Shown here: piece by piece, positions 23,647 to 26,873 of the stretch
How the letters are laid out: each line of letters starts with the position of its first letter
Position numbering within the stretch: position 1 is the stretch's first letter
Origin: an uncultured Lachnospiraceae bacterium
GTDB lineage: Bacteria; Bacillota; Clostridia; Lachnospirales; Lachnospiraceae
NCBI GenBank assembly: GCA_910576895.1
Contig: CAJTJZ010000044.1
Span: 1 to 26,873 of the forward strand
Direction of reading: 5' to 3'
DNA length: 26,873 nucleotides
Position numbers and translations under genes: made by a program
The notes under the pieces: generated by a model
Told to the model about the DNA's origin: nothing
Seen by the model: only the letters and a program-made list of their open reading frames with translations
The model's database searches: none

Positions 23647-25065
23647 ATGAGAAAAACAAAAATTGTATGTACGATTGGTCCAGCAACGGATCGGGAAAAT
23701 GTTTTACGTCAATTAATGGAAAAAGGTGTTGATGTTGTTCGATTTAATTTTTCTCATGGTTCTTATGAAGAACATGAGAAAAGAATGAAAGAAGTGAAGG
23801 CAGAACGGGAACGTGTGGACAGGCCAATAGCAATTATGTTAGATACAAAAGGACCAGAGATTCGTATTGGAACATTAAAAGAAGGAAAAGTGCATTTAAA
23901 AGAAGGAGATAAATTAGTGCTTACTGCAAATTCTGTAGAAGGAACAAAGGAATGCATATCCATTACTTATAAGGATTTATATCATGATGTTGTACCGGGA
24001 AGCAGAATTTTAATTGATGATGGATTAATTGAAACAAAGGTATTGGAAATTAAAGATGGAGATATTATTTGTGAAGTATTAAATGATGGAGAATTATCGG
24101 ACAGAAAGGGAATTAATGTACCCGGCTGTCATTTAACAATGCCATATTTAAGTGAAAAAGATAAGGCAGATATTTTATTTGGAATTAAGATGGATGTTGA
24201 TTTTATTGCAGCTTCTTTTGTAAGAACAAAAGAGGATGTCATTCAAATAAAAGAACTTTTAAAAGAAAATGGTGGGGAAAATATTCATATTATTTCAAAA
24301 ATTGAAAATGCACAGGGTGTAGAAAATATTGATGAGATTATTGAAGTTTCCGAAGGAATTATGGTAGCACGTGGTGATATGGGTGTGGAAATTCCCGGGG
24401 AAGAAGTACCAGTCATTCAAAAAATGATTATCCGTAAAGTTTACGAAGCAGGAAAACAAGTGATTACAGCGACGCAGATGTTAGATTCTATGATGCATAA
24501 TCCAAGACCAACAAGAGCAGAAACAGCAGATGTAGCAAATGCAATTTTTGATGGAACAAGTGCTATTATGCTTTCAGGAGAAACGGCAGCAGGAAAATAT
24601 CCAGTAGAATCTTTAGAAATGATGGTTAAAATTGCAACTCGCACAGAACAAGAAATTGATTATAGAAAACGCTTTTTTCAGACAGAACGCAGGGCAAATC
24701 CAGATATTACGGATGCGATTTGCCATGCAACTTGTACTACAGCACATGATTTAAATGCAAGAGCCATTGTAACAGTTACAAAAACAGGATATTCTGCACG
24801 AATGATTTCAAGATATCGTCCAGCATGTGATGTTATTGGTTGTACCATTGAAGCAAAAGTCAGCCGTCAGTTAAATATGTCTTGGGGTGTACAGCCATTA
24901 GTGTTAAAAGAAGAACAAGATGTATTTGAATTATTTGATAATGCTATTTGTAAAGCAAAAGAACATGAACTTTTAAAGGAAGAAGATGTAACAGTAATTA
25001 CAAGTGGTGTGCCAATTGGAAAGTCAGGTACAACAAATATGATTAAAGTACAAGTTGTTTCTTGA
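23647..25065 (+). CDS. pyk: Pyruvate kinase
   Basis: The 472-residue enzyme carries out the last step of glycolysis, making pyruvate and ATP from phosphoenolpyruvate and ADP. Residues 1-35 hold TKIVCTIGPAT and VRFNFSHG; MLDTKGPEIR follows, with a B domain of about 100 residues, then the catalytic SKIENAQGVENIDEI and MVARGDMGVEI segments and ATQMLDSMMHNPRPTRAE. The C domain ends near residue 472, so it lacks the extra PEP-utiliser-like domain of Bacillus pyruvate kinase (about 585 residues). GGGGG precedes the ATG by seven bases. It appears to be on its own transcript. Confidence 0.97.
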   Translation: MRKTKIVCTIGPATDRENVLRQLMEKGVDVVRFNFSHGSYEEHEKRMKEVKAERERVDRPIAIMLDTKGPEIRIGTLKEGKVHLKEGDKLVLTANSVEGTKECISITYKDLYHDVVPGSRILIDDGLIETKVLEIKDGDIICEVLNDGELSDRKGINVPGCHLTMPYLSEKDKADILFGIKMDVDFIAASFVRTKEDVIQIKELLKENGGENIHIISKIENAQGVENIDEIIEVSEGIMVARGDMGVEIPGEEVPVIQKMIIRKVYEAGKQVITATQMLDSMMHNPRPTRAETADVANAIFDGTSAIMLSGETAAGKYPVESLEMMVKIATRTEQEIDYRKRFFQTERRANPDITDAICHATCTTAHDLNARAIVTVTKTGYSARMISRYRPACDVIGCTIEAKVSRQLNMSWGVQPLVLKEEQDVFELFDNAICKAKEHELLKEEDVTVITSGVPIGKSGTTNMIKVQVVS

Positions 25066-25156
25066 AATATATAAATAAAAAATTAGAAAAGTATATAGGC
25101 TTTTGGATATTTGCCTTTAAATTAGATAGGAATCTTTTTCTTTATAAAGAATAGAA

Positions 25157-25162
25157 TATAAT
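25157..25162 (+). promoter_or_regulatory. -10 box before the ZIP transporter gene
   Basis: A perfect TATAAT lies here with a poor -35 (CTTTTT at about 25134-25139). It overlaps an upstream ATG at 25161, which argues that the gene really starts at ATG 25197. Confidence 0.35.
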
Positions 25163-25196
25163 GATAAAATCCGTTCTGCGGTATGGAGTGGATCAT

Positions 25197-25976
25197 ATGA
25201 TTATATTTTGGGGAATGATGCTTCCATTTCTTGGAACTTCTCTAGGGGCAGCATTTGTTTTCTTTATAAAGGGGCAGACGAAGCCTATGGTAAACAAAGC
25301 ACTTTTAGGGGCAGCTTCGGGAATTATGGTAGCCGCCTCTGTTTGGTCGCTTTTAATTCCTTCTATGGAAATGTCTGAGCATTTGGGAAAATTAGCGTTT
25401 CTTCCAGCAGCAATTGGGTTCTCTTTTGGTATTATTTTTTTACTATATTTAGATAGGTTGATTTCTTATATGGAACGGCAGAAAAAGATAGAAAAGAAAG
25501 AAAAGAATGTAGAAAAATCTGCTGATAGAAAAGTATTGTTATTGGTGCTTACCATTATTTTACATAATATTCCAGAGGGAATGGCAGTAGGAGCAGCTTT
25601 TGCTGGGGGTCTTTCCAATGATACGATTCTTGCTGGAGCATTTGCATTATCTCTAGGAATTGCGATTCAAAATATACCAGAAGGGGCGATTGTATCTATG
25701 CCGCTGCGAGGGCAGGGAATGCATTTATGGCGTTCTTTTTTCTATGGTGTATTATCAGGTATTGTAGAGCCAATCAATGCAGGAATTACTTTATTATTAG
25801 TTGGTAAAGTGCAACAGGTTCTTCCGTTTTTATTATCGTTTGCTGCTGGTTGTATGATTTATGTTGTAATACAAGAACTTATTCCAGAAGCTGTTGAAAA
25901 GAAAACATCGTTTGTTGGTATTTTAAGTTTTTCTATGGGGTTTTTATTAATGATGGTTTTAGATGTAGCATTATAA
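25197..25976 (+). CDS. ZIP-family divalent metal transporter
   Basis: The 259-residue membrane protein moves zinc or other divalent metals into the cytoplasm. About eight hydrophobic segments are visible. The two metal-binding helices carry HNIPEG (residues 123-128) and QNIPEG (158-163), typical of the ZupT/GufA group. A charged Lys/Glu loop (about 95-112) is the cytoplasmic linker between segments 3 and 4. GGAG eight bases before ATG 25197 and the upstream -10 box favour this start over ATG 25161. It stands alone between pyk and a convergent MATE gene. Metal preference cannot be read from sequence. Confidence 0.92.
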   Translation: MIIFWGMMLPFLGTSLGAAFVFFIKGQTKPMVNKALLGAASGIMVAASVWSLLIPSMEMSEHLGKLAFLPAAIGFSFGIIFLLYLDRLISYMERQKKIEKKEKNVEKSADRKVLLLVLTIILHNIPEGMAVGAAFAGGLSNDTILAGAFALSLGIAIQNIPEGAIVSMPLRGQGMHLWRSFFYGVLSGIVEPINAGITLLLVGKVQQVLPFLLSFAAGCMIYVVIQELIPEAVEKKTSFVGILSFSMGFLLMMVLDVAL

Positions 25977-26013
25977 GATATTTATATTTGTAAGTGAAAA
26001 ATTTTTCTATAAT

Positions 26014-26062
26014 AAATCGGATTTTATCTGTATTTACAAAACAAATAGAATCCGATTTTTTT
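26014..26062. terminator. Bidirectional terminator between ZIP and MATE genes
   Basis: Bases 26014-26030 pair with 26042-26058 in a 17-bp stem containing one G-U and one mismatch, with an 11-base loop and T bases through 26062. It lies between convergent genes, and the minus strand also ends the stem in a T-rich stretch, so it can serve both. Confidence 0.8.
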
Positions 26063-26101
26063 AATTATCATATCTAAAAGTAATTTAACTTATCTAAAGT
26101 T

Positions 26102-26873
26102 TTAAAATTCAATGGCATGACCTGTCCAGCGATTTCCAAAGTATCTTTTGCAAAAGAAAATGCTTCGTACTGCCCAGTCGATAATCATAGCTATCCATGT
26201 TCCTAAAACACCAAGGGCAAGATATTTTCCTAAAATAAAACCTAAAATAATACGACAAAACCACATAGAAGCAATACCAACAAGCATTGTGAATTTGACA
26301 TCATTTGCTGCACGTAGAGTTGATGGTAATGTAAAGGATAAAGGCCAGATAAGCATTGCCATAATTCCATGCATAATAAGGATTTGTTCTGCCAGTTTTG
26401 TTGTTTCTTCTGAAAAATGGTAAATCCACATAATAAATGGAAGTGAAAAAAGAATCAAAAAATTTAAGATTGCTATAGCAATATAAGCAAATTTCATTAA
26501 TTTCTTTGTATAATAGCGGACTTGTTCAAAATCATCTGCACCTACACATTGACTAACAACAGTCGTCATAGCAAGAGCAATTGCCTGTCCCGGAAGAATT
26601 TCTATGCCTGCAATTGTATTACTGACTGCGTTGGCAGCAATAGCAGCAGTTCCAAAGGTAGAAATAAGACTTAATAATACGATTTTTCCCAGTTGAAACA
26701 TACTATTTTCAATTCCATTTGGTATACCAATTCCAAGAATCCTTTTGACCATTTTTCCATCAAAACGATAATGAAATGGCTTGCTGATATGTACCATCAA
26801 TTCTTGATTGCGAAGTAAAAAAATAATGACAAAGGCGGCTGTCATTATTTTTTTACTTCGCAATCAAGAATTG
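26102..26873 (-). CDS. MATE-family efflux transporter, C-terminal part (5' truncated)
   Basis: The minus-strand frame encodes the C-terminal half of a 12-helix MATE (multidrug and toxin extrusion) transporter, an Na+ or H+ antiporter of cationic compounds. The HYRFDGKMVKRILGIGIPNGIENSMFQLGK segment, split here over the loop and helix, marks the start of the second six-helix bundle of this family, and about six hydrophobic segments follow. The N-terminal half is outside the window. The apparent start Met at 26863 is not real: the reading upstream of about 26839 runs into an inverted copy of the gene's own bases, so only 26102 to about 26839 should be trusted. Confidence 0.85.
26798..26873. repeat. 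34-bp perfect inverted repeat ending at the last base
   Basis: Bases 26798-26831 are the exact reverse complement of 26840-26873, with an 8-base spacer (AAGGCGGC). The left arm is genuine MATE coding sequence, reading FLLRNQEL in frame. The right arm is an inverted copy that stops exactly at the window edge. This looks like a fold-back at a contig end. Confidence 0.95.

Noticed and set aside
25097..25116. Possible terminator after pyk (AGGC / GCCT with 12-base loop)
   Set aside because: The stem is only four base pairs and the following run is TTAAATT, so it is too weak to call.
1..26873. CRISPR array, phage, integrase or insertion sequence
   Set aside because: No spaced direct repeats, transposase or integrase motifs, or target-site duplications were seen; tRNA-Leu has no integrated element beside it.

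Overview
The window looks like core chromosome from a low-GC Gram-positive anaerobe of the class Clostridia, most likely Lachnospiraceae. The support is AT-rich sequence, strong G-rich Shine-Dalgarno sites, sigma-A promoters, the polA-coaE pair, a UPF0237 ACT / UPF0210 PFL pair, a DUF6465-type protein, a large FtsA-like protein, RecU, and a CCA-less tRNA gene. Codon and base use look even throughout. I see no phage, insertion sequence, CRISPR array or defence island. The last bases form a perfect fold-back inverted repeat that reaches the final base, which suggests the right edge is an assembly end.

Layout. 1-290: 3' end of argB and a convergent terminator region. 313-831 (minus): cyclophilin peptidyl-prolyl isomerase. 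832-1139: divergent, very AT-rich promoter region. 1140-1643: basic, repeat-containing DUF6465-like protein. 1644-2069: hairpin-rich spacer carrying tRNA-Leu(CAA) with its own promoter and terminator. 2070-6450: tightly packed cluster of a C-terminal J-domain-like protein, a zinc-finger (ZAS-like) membrane protein, DNA polymerase I and dephospho-CoA kinase. 6532-13055: large FtsA-like ATPase, membrane GAF-GGDEF diguanylate cyclase, YycJ-type metallo-beta-lactamase-fold protein, ACT-domain protein and UPF0210 protein. 13188-16155: secreted S41 protease and LytR-CpsA-Psr (LCP) envelope enzyme, separated by a 322-bp spacer with two good promoters and one strong terminator. 16350-23467: small alarmone synthetase, then RNA-modification and repair genes (Sun/RsmF-like m5C methyltransferase, RsuA-type and RluA-type pseudouridine synthases, YgiQ radical SAM protein, a small membrane protein, RecU). 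23647-25976: pyruvate kinase and a ZIP metal transporter. 26102-end (minus): C-terminal part of a MATE transporter.

Most genes are housekeeping: DNA replication and repair, coenzyme A, ribosome maturation, (p)ppGpp and c-di-GMP signalling, and cell-envelope building. I found no clear new multi-gene system. The points most worth a second look are the J-domain-like / ZAS-like pair overlapping into polA, a possible short RNA or attenuator at 14697-14790 with mutually exclusive hairpins, shared TTTCTTAA-type repeats before the S41 and LCP genes, and the fold-back at the window end.
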